Assembly (NCBI RefSeq): GCF_000688255.1
Contig: NZ_JHYS01000020.1
Coordinates: 1-44,118 of the forward strand
Origin: Simplicispira psychrophila DSM 11588
GTDB taxonomy: Bacteria; Pseudomonadota; Gammaproteobacteria; Burkholderiales; Burkholderiaceae_C
Reading direction: 5' to 3'
DNA length: 44,118 nt
Below are positions 8,692 through 16,369 of this stretch, one piece after another. Made by a program: the position numbers and the translations under genes. Each line of letters opens with the position of its first letter. Position 1 is the stretch's first letter. The notes under the pieces were generated by a model. That model did not search any database. It worked only from the letters and a program-made list of their open reading frames with translations, and had not been told where the DNA came from.

Positions 8692-8741
8692 GGCTAGCCT
8701 CAAGTGTTCGTATTGTCATGCGCCCTTATGGATTTTTTAGA
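8692..8741 (-). repeat. Dispersed 3'-flank repeat, degenerate copy I
   Basis: Read on the minus strand this has AAAAAATCCATAAGGGCGC, then ATGAC, and ends in TTGAGGCTAGCC. It shares GCGCATGAC with copy C (plus-strand GTCATGCGC in both) and the GAGGCTA end with other copies, but the AGCTAT core is lost. It overlaps the rubredoxin stop codon (8737-8739). Lower confidence than the other copies. Confidence 0.45.
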
Positions 8742-8907
8742 ATTCCACCCGCTCGAAATCAGCTTTGCCGACATTGCACTCCGGGCAGCGCCAGTCCACC
8801 GGCACATCGGCCCAAGGTGTGCAGGGTGCGATACCGTCTTGTGGCCAGCCGGCGGCTTCGTCATACACCAGCCCGCAGGCGATACACATATAAATATAGG
8901 TTTTCAT
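8737..8907 (-). CDS. Rubredoxin
   Basis: A 56-residue one-iron electron carrier. The four iron ligands are in the classic pattern Cys8-X2-Cys11-Gly and Cys41-Pro-X-Cys44, with the usual aromatic core (Tyr4, Tyr15, Trp32, Trp39, Phe51). An unusual extra Cys29 replaces the glycine of the normal PGT turn (here APCTPW). The frame is open upstream, but the ATG at 8907 gives a full-length rubredoxin and overlaps the stop of the cytochrome b gene by ATGA, implying translational coupling. Being the last gene of the SHP / dihaem cytochrome c / cytochrome b operon is notable. It may deliver electrons to, or take them from, a cytoplasmic partner; the partner cannot be inferred from sequence. Confidence 0.93.
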   Translation of the reverse strand: MKTYIYMCIACGLVYDEAAGWPQDGIAPCTPWADVPVDWRCPECNVGKADFERVEF

Positions 8908-9647
8908 GAAACATGACTTTCTGTTCGGCTGGGGATCAGTCCGTGGGGCGATTGTTGCCATTCCCAGGCGTCGTAGGCGATGACCGCCAGCAGCAGCGCA
9001 GCGGCCAGCCAGCGGCGATTTTTTTTCACTAGGTCGGGGCCAGCGCCCGGTGCGCGCCCGGTCAGCATCGGCAGGGCCTGGTTTTTGCGCCGCAGCAGGC
9101 TCAGACCGGCGATCAGCGCCAAGTGCAGCAGCACGATGGCCAACATCACCTCGCCAAACCAATCGTGCAGCGCATTGACCCCATCACCGCCCAAAAAATC
9201 GCCCCAGTTGTGGTCGCTGGCGTAGCCGGTCAGCGTCAGTGGCAGCACCAGTGCCAGTAAGGTGACCACGGCCAGCGCGGTCAGCAGGTTTTGGCCTTGG
9301 CGCCAGTTAATTTGTGCCCATGCGAGCAGGTGCGTCAGGGATCGCAGCCACGCCCCCATGCCATGCAGTTTGCGTAGCATCGCGCTTAAGCGCACTGGGC
9401 GTGGGCCGAACAGGCCGTAGGCCAGCCGAAACACCAGCAGACCGGCCAGCGTGTAGCCCAGCGTGAGGTGCAGCAGGCGCCAGCGCTCGCTGTCGGCGCT
9501 CAGGTAGGCGCCGAGAAAACTCAAGGCAAAAAGCCAGTGAAACATGCGCATCGGCGCGTCCACCACCAAACGGCTGGGGTGGGGCACTGACTGGGTCGGT
9601 TGCGCTGTAGCTGTAGCGTGCGGGTGGGGTACAGGAATGGTTTGCAT
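8904..9647 (-). CDS. Membrane dihaem cytochrome b (cytochrome b561 type)
   Basis: A 247-residue four-helix membrane cytochrome b expected to oxidise quinol and pass electrons to periplasmic c-type cytochromes. Likely haem ligands sit in four hydrophobic helices: His37 (RMFHWLFAL), His60 (RLLHLTLGY), His161 (NALHDWFGE) and His175 (VLLHLALIA). A fifth hydrophobic stretch near the C-terminus (AAALLLAVIAYDAW) may be another membrane segment. It lies 13 bases after the dihaem cytochrome c gene and overlaps the rubredoxin start by 4 bases. The pairing of a b561-type cytochrome with SHP and a dihaem cytochrome c is an established operon type in proteobacteria. Confidence 0.9.
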   Translation of the reverse strand: MQTIPVPHPHATATAQPTQSVPHPSRLVVDAPMRMFHWLFALSFLGAYLSADSERWRLLHLTLGYTLAGLLVFRLAYGLFGPRPVRLSAMLRKLHGMGAWLRSLTHLLAWAQINWRQGQNLLTALAVVTLLALVLPLTLTGYASDHNWGDFLGGDGVNALHDWFGEVMLAIVLLHLALIAGLSLLRRKNQALPMLTGRAPGAGPDLVKKNRRWLAAALLLAVIAYDAWEWQQSPHGLIPSRTESHVS

Positions 9648-9660
9648 GGCGGGGCTCGGT

Positions 9661-10212
9661 TCAGTTTTTCCAAGGCAACCAGCGGTTCCAAGTCTTTTTG
9701 GAGTGCTGCATCGGTGCCTCTATGCCGGCAGGGAAGTGGACGTTGTCGTCGTCGTAATCGCCCTCGTCGGCACGGGTGTGGCAGGTGCCGCATTGGGCGG
9801 CGCTCTTGATGCTGGCGTGCTGCCAGACGCTGGGGTTGATCTTGCGGTGCTTGTGCTCAAACCAGGCCGAGCGGGTCAGGCGATCCTCGGGCGGCTCTTC
9901 GCGTACCCGTTTGTAGGTGCCGGCATGGGCCTGCAGCCAGGCACTGAGTTGTTGCGTGGTGGCGCTGTCCAAGGAGGCGTCGGTGCCAAAGTGCTGATTG
10001 AGCCCGACCATGGTGCGCTGCCACGATCGGGCTGGCAACAGGCTGGGCGGGTAGGCGGTGTGGCAGGCACCGCACTCTTGCGTATAGCCGGGCGGGACGT
10101 TGCGTGGCATGGCGCGGCCGCTGTCGGCCTGAGCGTTGCTGAGGGCGGCAAAGGCCAGCGTGGTAGTGGCCAAGGCGGCTTGCCAAGAAGGGAGATAAGA
10201 AATGGTGGCCAT
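9661..10212 (-). CDS. Dihaem cytochrome c (DHC family)
   Basis: A 183-residue periplasmic c-type cytochrome with a signal peptide (cleavage expected near SNAQA, about 29) and exactly two haem-binding motifs: CGACH (47-51) and CGTCH (141-145). The blocks PPGYTQECGACHTAYPPSLLP and SWQRTMVGLNQHFGTDAS are characteristic of the DHC partner of Sphaeroides Haem Protein. Expected role: electron transfer from the membrane cytochrome b to SHP. The ATG at 10212 is 8 bases after the SHP stop, so the two are co-translated in one operon. An upstream in-frame extension exists but would bury the signal peptide. Confidence 0.92.
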   Translation of the reverse strand: MATISYLPSWQAALATTTLAFAALSNAQADSGRAMPRNVPPGYTQECGACHTAYPPSLLPARSWQRTMVGLNQHFGTDASLDSATTQQLSAWLQAHAGTYKRVREEPPEDRLTRSAWFEHKHRKINPSVWQHASIKSAAQCGTCHTRADEGDYDDDNVHFPAGIEAPMQHSKKTWNRWLPWKN

Positions 10213-10220
10213 GCTGGCTC

Positions 10221-10643
10221 CTAGGGTTTGAGGCGGTTGAGGTAGGCCAGCACGTCGGCCTTTTCGTTGGCACTGCATTCCCGTTGCAGCACGTCTTTGC
10301 AGTTGCGGCGAAACCATTTATCGACCTTGGCGGTGTCGGTAAAAACTTTGGGGTTAAACGCTGGTGCCAGCGGCGCGATTTTTTTTCCAGTGCTGGCGTG
10401 TTCACCCTGTTTGGTGGGCGGGGTGCCGTGGCACGAGGCGCAAGACCACTCGCCGCCATGGCGGGCGTTAAAGAAGGTGGCTCCCTGCTCGGCGTTGCCG
10501 GGGCGGCCAGCCTGGGTGCTCCAGTGGCTCAGTTGTTGTGCGGCGGTGGTTTCTGCGGCGTGGCTGGTCAGTGGCAGCCACGCGCTGAGCAGCGTGACCG
10601 ACAGCACGGCTGCCAAGGAAATGGGGCGTTGAAAAAAAGTCAT
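10221..10643 (-). CDS. shp: Sphaeroides Haem Protein-like cytochrome c (DUF1924)
   Basis: A 140-residue periplasmic monohaem c-type protein. After a signal peptide (cleavage near SHAAE, about 30) it carries CASCH (68-72) and the DUF1924 signature TGKKIAPLAPAFNPKVFTD. The segment WFRRNCKDVLQREC follows, in which Asn114 aligns with the unusual haem-ligand asparagine of Rhodobacter SHP and Cys115/Cys123 with its disulfide. SHP binds oxygen and some nitrogen compounds, and its physiological reaction is not settled. It is the first of four co-oriented genes (SHP, DHC, cytochrome b, rubredoxin). I use the ATG at 10643; an ATG 21 codons upstream would put extra residues before the signal peptide. 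Confidence 0.9.
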   Translation of the reverse strand: MTFFQRPISLAAVLSVTLLSAWLPLTSHAAETTAAQQLSHWSTQAGRPGNAEQGATFFNARHGGEWSCASCHGTPPTKQGEHASTGKKIAPLAPAFNPKVFTDTAKVDKWFRRNCKDVLQRECSANEKADVLAYLNRLKP

Positions 10644-10722
10644 GGCAAGGGCTTGGGGGCGGTCAAAAAAGAGAGGTCGGCGCGGCCAGAGTGAATGGAG
10701 AGACATTCTTGGTGTGCGAACT

Positions 10723-10762
10723 TGAATCGGGTTTGAAGGCGCTGTTCATCGTCCATTCAGGT
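10723..10762. promoter_or_regulatory. Candidate response-regulator sites upstream of the SHP operon
   Basis: Two TTCA-N7-TTCA direct repeats with 11-bp period lie 80-120 bases upstream of the SHP start, in opposite orientations: minus strand at 10737-10723 (TTCAAACCCGATTCA) and plus strand at 10745-10759 (TTCATCGTCCATTCA). The second shares GTTCATC-N5-TTCAGGT with a site ahead of the PepSY gene. An 11-bp period is typical of OmpR-family binding sites. The binding protein is inferred, not shown. Confidence 0.4.
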
Positions 10763-11293
10763 GAGCGCGGCCTGCCGATAAAGGCGCAGCGGCACCCGCG
10801 TGCGCTCAGGACGCAGCGGCGCCAAGACCCGGCAGACGGTTTCTGGCGCCGCGTCCACCAATAAGGCGATATGGCGCAGTGCCGGAAACATCAGCTGGCC
10901 ACCCGCGCTGGCTTGTTGCAACAGCGCATGGAAATAGTCGATGCGGTTCTCGACCGAGCCGGTTCTGAGTGCCAGCAGGTGATCGCACGATTGCTGGTGC
11001 TGGCGCACCATGACCGCCGATACCGTCAGGCGCCGTACTGCAATGGCTTTGACAGTGCTGGGGATGATCGCCGTGACTTGTGTGCTTGCGCTCAAGTCAC
11101 ACATCGCTTCGGTGCCCACCCAGTCACTCGGCAGCGCCAGCCGCAGGCTGACCCGTGCACCGGGCATGCTGCGTTCCACCAGTAGCATGCCGTCCAGCAC
11201 CTGCCAGACACTGTTGGCTAGGCTGGCCGGATCCATGACTGCGCTGCGCTTCAACGGCCAGAAGTCGGTTTCGATGGCGTGGAGGGTATTCAT
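10757..11293 (-). CDS. Probable Crp/Fnr-like regulator with a divergent DNA-binding end
   Basis: A 178-residue protein I recognise only through pattern. Residues about 44-90 look like the C-terminal half of a cyclic-nucleotide-binding beta-roll (SDWVGTEAMCDL, then TQVTAIIPSTVKAIAV). Residues 99-160 resemble the Crp dimerisation helix and winged helix (HLLALRTGSVENRIDYF, then LRHIALLVDAAPETVCRVLAPL, where the family consensus is ETVSRVL). It is short for a Crp protein (200-230) and lacks much of the N-terminal roll, so it may be degenerate or sense something else. A GGAG ribosome site precedes the ATG at 11293. It lies directly upstream of the SHP operon on the same strand and could regulate it. 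Confidence 0.55.
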   Translation of the reverse strand: MNTLHAIETDFWPLKRSAVMDPASLANSVWQVLDGMLLVERSMPGARVSLRLALPSDWVGTEAMCDLSASTQVTAIIPSTVKAIAVRRLTVSAVMVRQHQQSCDHLLALRTGSVENRIDYFHALLQQASAGGQLMFPALRHIALLVDAAPETVCRVLAPLRPERTRVPLRLYRQAALT

Positions 11294-11399
11294 GGAGAAC
11301 TCCGTTCTATGGGTGGTTTGTCTTGTCCAGCGCCGTCAAGGCTTCTGGTTTTGTGCGGCAAGCTTGCGTTGCCGTACCTGTACCCAAGCTGAAAGCGGT

Positions 11400-11418
11400 G
11401 TTCATCAACGGTTCAGGT
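11400..11418 (+). promoter_or_regulatory. Candidate response-regulator direct repeat upstream of PepSY-RR-HK
   Basis: GTTCATCAACGGTTCAGGT contains TTCA at 11401 and 11412 (11-bp period), 21 bases before the PepSY start. The same GTTCATC-N5-TTCAGGT arrangement recurs at 10744-10762 near the SHP operon, 15 of 19 positions identical. This suggests autoregulation by the adjacent OmpR-type regulator plus control of the SHP genes. A 6-bp inverted repeat (CGGCAA/TTGCCG, 11356-11374) lies just upstream. Inference from sequence only. Confidence 0.45.
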
Positions 11419-11439
11419 CTCTACCGGACAATCGCCGTC

Positions 11440-11820
11440 ATGTCCTGTGCTTTTCGTTGCTCTCTCGTCCACCCTGTGCGCCACTGTGCGCTGTTGGTGT
11501 GGGTCTGGCTGGTGTGCAGCTTGGGCGCGGCACCCGCCTGGTCGGGCAGCCACGACGACCATGAACGCGCCCTGCAGGCGGTACAGTCCGGCCAAGTGCT
11601 GCCGTTGACCACGGTGCTGGAGCGCCTGGGGCGCGAGCACCCGGGCCAGGTGCTGGAGGTCGAGCTGGAGCAGGACGATGGTCAGTGGATTTATGAAATC
11701 AAGCTGCTGAGCGCCGATGGCCAGTTGATGAAGCTCAAGCTCGACGCCCGCACGGCGCAGGTGCTGCGCTTGAAAGTACGCGAGGCCGGACGCGGCGGCT
11801 CCCATCACCCTGCCCGCTGA
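11440..11820 (+). CDS. Periplasmic PepSY-domain protein
   Basis: A 126-residue protein with a signal peptide (hydrophobic CALLVWVWLVCSLGAAPAW, cleavage near 37) and one C-terminal PepSY-type domain: HERALQAVQSGQVLPLTTV, then DDGQWIYEIKLLSADGQLM and LDARTAQVL. PepSY domains often occur beside or within two-component systems and peptidases, as inhibitors or sensors in the periplasm. It sits 24 bases upstream of the response regulator and is divergent from the Crp-like/SHP genes. I chose the ATG at 11440 because it places the signal peptide at the N-terminus; an upstream in-frame extension (from about 11323) has no merit. Confidence 0.82.
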   Translation: MSCAFRCSLVHPVRHCALLVWVWLVCSLGAAPAWSGSHDDHERALQAVQSGQVLPLTTVLERLGREHPGQVLEVELEQDDGQWIYEIKLLSADGQLMKLKLDARTAQVLRLKVREAGRGGSHHPAR

Positions 11821-11844
11821 AAAACTTTAACCACCGAATCGACG

Positions 11845-12504
11845 ATGCGCATCTTGTTGGTAGAAGACGAACCCACCCTGCGCGCGCAACTGCGCGCCGG
11901 TTTGCAAGACGCCGGCTATGTGGTGGATGAAGCCGACAACGGGCGCGACGCCCACTTCATGGGCGATACGGAAAATTTTGACGCCGTGGTGCTGGATCTG
12001 GGCTTGCCGCTGATCGATGGCCTGACGGTGTTGCAGCGCTGGCGTGAGGCCGGGCGCATCATGCCGGTGCTGATCCTGACTGCGCGCGGCAATTGGTCAG
12101 AGAAGGTGGCCGGCATTGACGCTGGGGCCGACGACTACCTGACCAAGCCGTTTCACATGGAAGAGCTGTTGGCGCGGCTGCGGGCGCTGATTCGCCGCAG
12201 CAGCGGCTTGGCGTCGCCGCTGTTGCAGTGTGGCGATTTGGCGCTGGACACGCGCAGTGGTCGGGTCACGCTGGCTGGACACCCCGTCGCCCTCACCAGC
12301 CATGAATACAAGGTGCTGGGCTATCTGATGCACCGCCAGGGCAGCGTGGTGTCGCGCACCGAGCTGAACGAGCATATCTACGCCCAGGATGCCGACCGCG
12401 ACTCCAACACCATCGAAGTGTTTGTCGCGCGGTTGCGCAAGAAACTGCCGGGCGCGCCGATTGAAACCGTGCGCGGCTTGGGCTATCGCCTGCAGCAGCC
12501 ATGA
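11845..12504 (+). CDS. OmpR/PhoP-family response regulator
   Basis: A 219-residue two-component regulator with an N-terminal receiver domain (1-115) and a C-terminal winged-helix DNA-binding domain (about 125-218). Receiver landmarks are the acidic pair Glu7/Asp8 (LLVEDE), the phosphorylation site Asp51 (VVLDLGLP), LTARG (Thr at the switch position) and TKPF (conserved Lys). The output domain shows LTSHEYKVLGYLMHRQGSVVSR and the terminal VRGLGYRL typical of OmpR proteins. The stop overlaps the kinase start (ATGA), so the pair is translationally coupled. The first gene of this unit encodes a PepSY protein, and the neighbours suggest targets in redox (SHP) or copper uptake; this is inference. 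Confidence 0.93.
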   Translation: MRILLVEDEPTLRAQLRAGLQDAGYVVDEADNGRDAHFMGDTENFDAVVLDLGLPLIDGLTVLQRWREAGRIMPVLILTARGNWSEKVAGIDAGADDYLTKPFHMEELLARLRALIRRSSGLASPLLQCGDLALDTRSGRVTLAGHPVALTSHEYKVLGYLMHRQGSVVSRTELNEHIYAQDADRDSNTIEVFVARLRKKLPGAPIETVRGLGYRLQQP

Positions 12505-13916
12505 GTACGCCGCCGCAGCGCCACTGGGCACAGTCGCTGCGCTTTCGGCTGTTGGCGGCCACGCTGGTCGGTTTGGCGGTGGCACTGCTGCTGGCGGGCT
12601 GGGTGCTGAGCAGCTTGTTTCGGGAGCATGTGCTGCAGCAGTTTGAAGCCACGCTGACCCAGCAGCTCGATCAGCTCACCGCCCAGCTTGAATTTGACGC
12701 GGCGGGCCGGCCGCGTATCGACAGCCAGGCGCTGTCGGACCCGCGCTGGCAGCGGCCATACTCCGGGCTGTATTGGCAAATTGACGAAATGACCCACGAC
12801 GGGCAGGAGCGCAGCGGTGTGCTGCGCTCGCGCTCACTCTGGGACACCCGTTTGCAGCTGCGGCCCGATGCCATGGCCGACGGCGCGCTGCATGTGCACG
12901 AAGGTTTGGGGCCGCAAGGGGCACCCTTGCTGATGCTGGAGCGTTCGTTGCGCGCCGGGGCGGCGCCGGGGTCGCGCTGGCGGCTGGTAGTGGCGGGCGA
13001 TTTGCAGGAGACGCAGCAGGCGGTGCAGCACTTTACCGGCGTGCTGGTGATGTCGCTGGCGGCACTGCTGGTGCTGCTGGCGCTGGCGGCCTGGGCGCAA
13101 GTGGCGGTGGGGTTGCGGCCTTTGCGCGCTTTGCAGCGCAGTTTGCAAGAGGTGCACCAAGGCCATGCCGCGCAGCTGCAGGGCGTGTTTCCGCAGGAGG
13201 TGCAGCCGCTGGTCAACGACTTCAACCAGGTGCTGGAGCGCAATGCCGAAGTGGTGGCGCGCGCCCGCACCCATGCCGGCAATCTGGCCCATGCGCTGAA
13301 AACGCCGCTGTCGGTGCTGGACCAGGCGACGGCGCAGGTCGGCAATGATTTAGAGCGCTTGGTGCAAGAGCAGCTGGCGCTGGCGCGGCGCCATGTCGAT
13401 TGGCATTTGGCGCAAACCCGCGTCGCTGCCACGCAGCGCTTGCCGGGTCAGCGCACCGCGGTGGCGCCGGTGGTGGCGGGCCTGGTGCGGGTGATGGAGC
13501 GGGTGTACGCAGCGCGGGGCTTGGCGCTGAGCGTCGAGCTGGGTGATACCCCCTTGTTGTTTGCCGGCGAGGAGCAGGACTTGCAAGAAATGCTGGGCAA
13601 CCTGCTAGACAACGCCTGCAAGTGGGCCCATACGCGGGTGTGCATTCGCGGTGGCCTGATCGCTGGTGCCATGCCGACACGGCTGCGGTTGCAGATTCAG
13701 GACGATGGCCCGGGGATTGGAGCCGAACACCTGCAAGCGGTGGTCGCCCGGGGCGTGCGTTTGGATGAGGCCGTGCCTGGGACTGGCCTGGGTCTGGCTA
13801 TCGTGCAGGACTTGGTGGCTTTGTACGGCGGGCGACTGGCGTTGCAGCCGCTGGCCAGCGGCGGGCTGGTGGTGACGGTGGAACTGGCTGCGGTCGGCTG
13901 GCGTTCACCAGAGTGA
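12501..13916 (+). CDS. PhoQ-like sensor histidine kinase
   Basis: A 471-residue inner-membrane sensor. It has a membrane segment at about 18-40, a periplasmic sensor region (about 41-178), a second membrane segment (about 180-203), a HAMP-like linker, and a histidine-phosphotransfer motif NLAHALKTPLSVLDQA with the phospho-acceptor His264. The catalytic ATP-binding domain follows: N-box LGNLLDNACKWA, then DDGPGIG and TGLGLAIVQDLVALYGG. The LAHALKTPL motif is the variant found in PhoQ-type kinases rather than the usual HELRTPL. It overlaps the regulator by 4 bases. The ligand is unknown; its periplasmic domain has no His/Met cluster that would clearly mark copper sensing. Confidence 0.92.
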   Translation: MSTPPQRHWAQSLRFRLLAATLVGLAVALLLAGWVLSSLFREHVLQQFEATLTQQLDQLTAQLEFDAAGRPRIDSQALSDPRWQRPYSGLYWQIDEMTHDGQERSGVLRSRSLWDTRLQLRPDAMADGALHVHEGLGPQGAPLLMLERSLRAGAAPGSRWRLVVAGDLQETQQAVQHFTGVLVMSLAALLVLLALAAWAQVAVGLRPLRALQRSLQEVHQGHAAQLQGVFPQEVQPLVNDFNQVLERNAEVVARARTHAGNLAHALKTPLSVLDQATAQVGNDLERLVQEQLALARRHVDWHLAQTRVAATQRLPGQRTAVAPVVAGLVRVMERVYAARGLALSVELGDTPLLFAGEEQDLQEMLGNLLDNACKWAHTRVCIRGGLIAGAMPTRLRLQIQDDGPGIGAEHLQAVVARGVRLDEAVPGTGLGLAIVQDLVALYGGRLALQPLASGGLVVTVELAAVGWRSPE

Positions 13917-13928
13917 TGGTTTGGAGGG

Positions 13929-13978
13929 TTAAATAAGCCTCTAACCCTTGCTGGTCATGCGCTTTAAGCTATTGATAC
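13929..13978 (-). repeat. Dispersed 3'-flank repeat, copy C
   Basis: Minus-strand arms are CAATAGCTTAAAGCGCATGA and GGGTTAGAGGCTTATTTAA; plus-strand AGCTAT is at 13967-13972. It begins 13 bases after the sensor kinase stop, in the convergent gap with the copper receptor gene. Confidence 0.75.
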
Positions 13979-14033
13979 GATAGTTGTTTGCGGGAGTGCG
14001 GGGCCAGGATCGTGGCCTGACCCCGTAAGGGGC

Positions 14034-16277
14034 TTAGAACTTCACCGTCAAACCCACATTGAGAGAGCGTCCCATGCCGGGCACGCGCACGCCCCAGGGC
14101 ACGCCGCCGCCCATGGTTGCGCCCTGGCCCACGTAGGCACCGCCTTGTGGGTGGGCGTACTGACGATCCAACAGGTTGTCTATGCCAGCATCCAAGCTCA
14201 CTTGCTTCCACTCGTAGCTGGCGCGCAGGTTGAGCAGGCCATAACCGGCGCTGCTCAGTTCGTTGCGCTCAGCGGAGACGCGCGTCTTGGCGGTCACCAT
14301 GAGTAGTTCGGCGGTGCTGCTCCAGCCACCCTGGCGCTGCGTCAGCGCCAGGCGGGCATTCAGCGGCATGGTGTTGTAGAGGTTGTCACCCGAGGTGCGA
14401 TTTTTGCCCTTGACGTAGCTGACCATGCCGGTGGCAGTGAACTGGCCCCAGCCACCCAGAGGCCCCAGATCGGCAAAACCGGACAGATCCAGCCCGTGCA
14501 GGCGTGCGTCCTGGTTGGCAAAGCGCAGGTAAACGAATTTGTCGGCGCCGCTCAGGTTGGCGTTGCTGCACGCCGCCATGGCGCCCATGCCGCCGCCGCA
14601 GCGCTGGGCGTCGATGTAGTTGTTGACATAGGTGAGGTACGGCGTGGCTGTGATGCCCCACTTTTGGCCGCTGGCGTCGTGCCAGTTGGCGCTGGCGCTC
14701 AGGGTGTTGGCCACTTCGGGTTTCAGATCGACGTTGCCCACATAGCCATTGCCGTCGCCCGCCAGATTGACCATGCGCATGGCCATGCCGTTGGTGGACC
14801 AGCTGTAGCGCTCGTACAGATTGGGCGAACGGGTCTTGTGCGCGTAGCCAAACTCGTAGCTGGCCATCTCGCTCGGCGTGAAGCGTGCCAAGGCGGTGGC
14901 GTCGAGGTTGTGGTCGGTGCGCTGGCGGTCAAGTGCATTGAAGGCGTTGGCGTCGGCGCTGTAGCTGGCGCTGTAGCCCTGCACCGCGCCGCTGTTGCTG
15001 CGTACGTTAGCGCTGCGCAGACCGATTTGTGACAGCCATTGGGCGCTCCAGCGTGTCTCCCATTCGGCAAACACGTCTAGGCGCTCGCGCTGGCCATTGT
15101 GGATATTGTTGAAGGTGTTGGGCGCCATCATCATGCCGCTGCCGGACGGCAGCCACCAGTCGTCCAGGCGGTAGTTTTGCACCTCGGCGCCGACGCGCAA
15201 GGTGTCGCGTGCCGACAAGATCACGTCCGCCTTGACCGACACGCCGGTGGTCTTGCCTTCGGTGTCCATCGGCATTCCGGGTGCGTCGCCGTACCAGAAC
15301 TGCTTGTCTTCGCCAAAGTTCATAGAGTGGCGGGTTTTCTCGTGGTAAGCACGCGCTTGCAGCTGCCCCCAGTCGTACTGGCCTTGGTAGCGCAGATTGA
15401 TTTGGTGGCTGTCGTTGCGCGTCATGTCCATGCGCTGGTTCGGGTAGTTTTGGTAGGGAATGTCTTGCAGGCCGAGTTTCAGTTCGACCAGATGGGCATC
15501 GCCGCGCAACGCAAAACCTAGCGAATGGTTGCGGGTCTTGTAACTGGTCGAGCCGACTTCGTTGCTATCCAGCCATTGCGTTGGCTTATTGGTCGCGGCC
15601 GGGCCAGCCGCTTTGAAGTCTTTGGCAGAATGGTAATTGTCGGCCTGGGCGGTTGAGCCGTCGTAGCGCAGGCTCATCTGCTCGGTGGCATAGGTGGCCG
15701 AGAGGTTGGCGCCCACGCCGTTGCCGTTGCTGCGGTAGAAAGTCCCCGCTGAGCCCTTGATCAGCGTGCCCTGGCCGGGCGCGGCAAATTCAGGCGGCGT
15801 CGCTTCGACCTGGATGGTGGCGCCAATGCTGTCGCCGCCGACGCTGACCGGCACCGCGCCGGCAAATACGCGCACCGTGCCGACACGGGTCGGGTCAATA
15901 TAAGAAAGCGGTGGGTTCATGTGGTTGGCGCAGGCCGACACCAGATCCATACCATCAATTTGAATGCGCAGCCGGTCGTCCGTCATGCCATGCAGACTGG
16001 GCAGGCCCGAGACACCGCCGGCGCCCTGCACGCTGAAGCCGGGCAAGTTGCGCAATAGGTTGGCGCTGTCACTGCTGGCGCTGCGGCCGGCTTGCAGGGT
16101 GCTGACATCGATGCTGGTGGCACCCACGGTTTGCATGGTTTTATCGGCCTTGACGGTGACAGGCTGGAGCGTGTTGTCTTGCGCTAGTGCAGCAAAGGGC
16201 AGGGCCATGATGAGGGCGCACAAGGGGCGCAGCGCAGGCGTGCGTGAACGTGAATGTGAGCGGGTAGAGAAAGTCAT
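14034..16277 (-). CDS. oprC: TonB-dependent copper receptor, OprC/NosA type
   Basis: A 747-residue outer-membrane receptor that imports copper using TonB energy. It has a signal peptide (cleavage near ALAQD, 31-34), a plug domain (about 38-160; LLRNLPGFSVQGAGGVSGLP) and a 22-strand barrel ending in the aromatic terminus VGLTVKF. The copper ligands known from Pseudomonas OprC are present: the CxxxM pair Cys116/Met120 (SACANHMNPPLSYIDP) and the HxM pair His317/Met319 (TRHSMNFGEDKQFW). An additional Met-rich MMMAP segment lies in a loop. No long N-terminal signalling extension is present, so it is not an ECF-transducing receptor. The DUF2946 gene upstream on the same strand is its usual companion. 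Confidence 0.92.
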   Translation of the reverse strand: MTFSTRSHSRSRTPALRPLCALIMALPFAALAQDNTLQPVTVKADKTMQTVGATSIDVSTLQAGRSASSDSANLLRNLPGFSVQGAGGVSGLPSLHGMTDDRLRIQIDGMDLVSACANHMNPPLSYIDPTRVGTVRVFAGAVPVSVGGDSIGATIQVEATPPEFAAPGQGTLIKGSAGTFYRSNGNGVGANLSATYATEQMSLRYDGSTAQADNYHSAKDFKAAGPAATNKPTQWLDSNEVGSTSYKTRNHSLGFALRGDAHLVELKLGLQDIPYQNYPNQRMDMTRNDSHQINLRYQGQYDWGQLQARAYHEKTRHSMNFGEDKQFWYGDAPGMPMDTEGKTTGVSVKADVILSARDTLRVGAEVQNYRLDDWWLPSGSGMMMAPNTFNNIHNGQRERLDVFAEWETRWSAQWLSQIGLRSANVRSNSGAVQGYSASYSADANAFNALDRQRTDHNLDATALARFTPSEMASYEFGYAHKTRSPNLYERYSWSTNGMAMRMVNLAGDGNGYVGNVDLKPEVANTLSASANWHDASGQKWGITATPYLTYVNNYIDAQRCGGGMGAMAACSNANLSGADKFVYLRFANQDARLHGLDLSGFADLGPLGGWGQFTATGMVSYVKGKNRTSGDNLYNTMPLNARLALTQRQGGWSSTAELLMVTAKTRVSAERNELSSAGYGLLNLRASYEWKQVSLDAGIDNLLDRQYAHPQGGAYVGQGATMGGGVPWGVRVPGMGRSLNVGLTVKF

Positions 16278-16369
16278 ATCGAATCAACCAGAAAGAGGGG
16301 CGGGCACAAGCCCAGGGCGCCGCGCTGGTAGTGCTGCCAGCGGTGCGCAAAAGAGGGAGAAGAAGGAGG

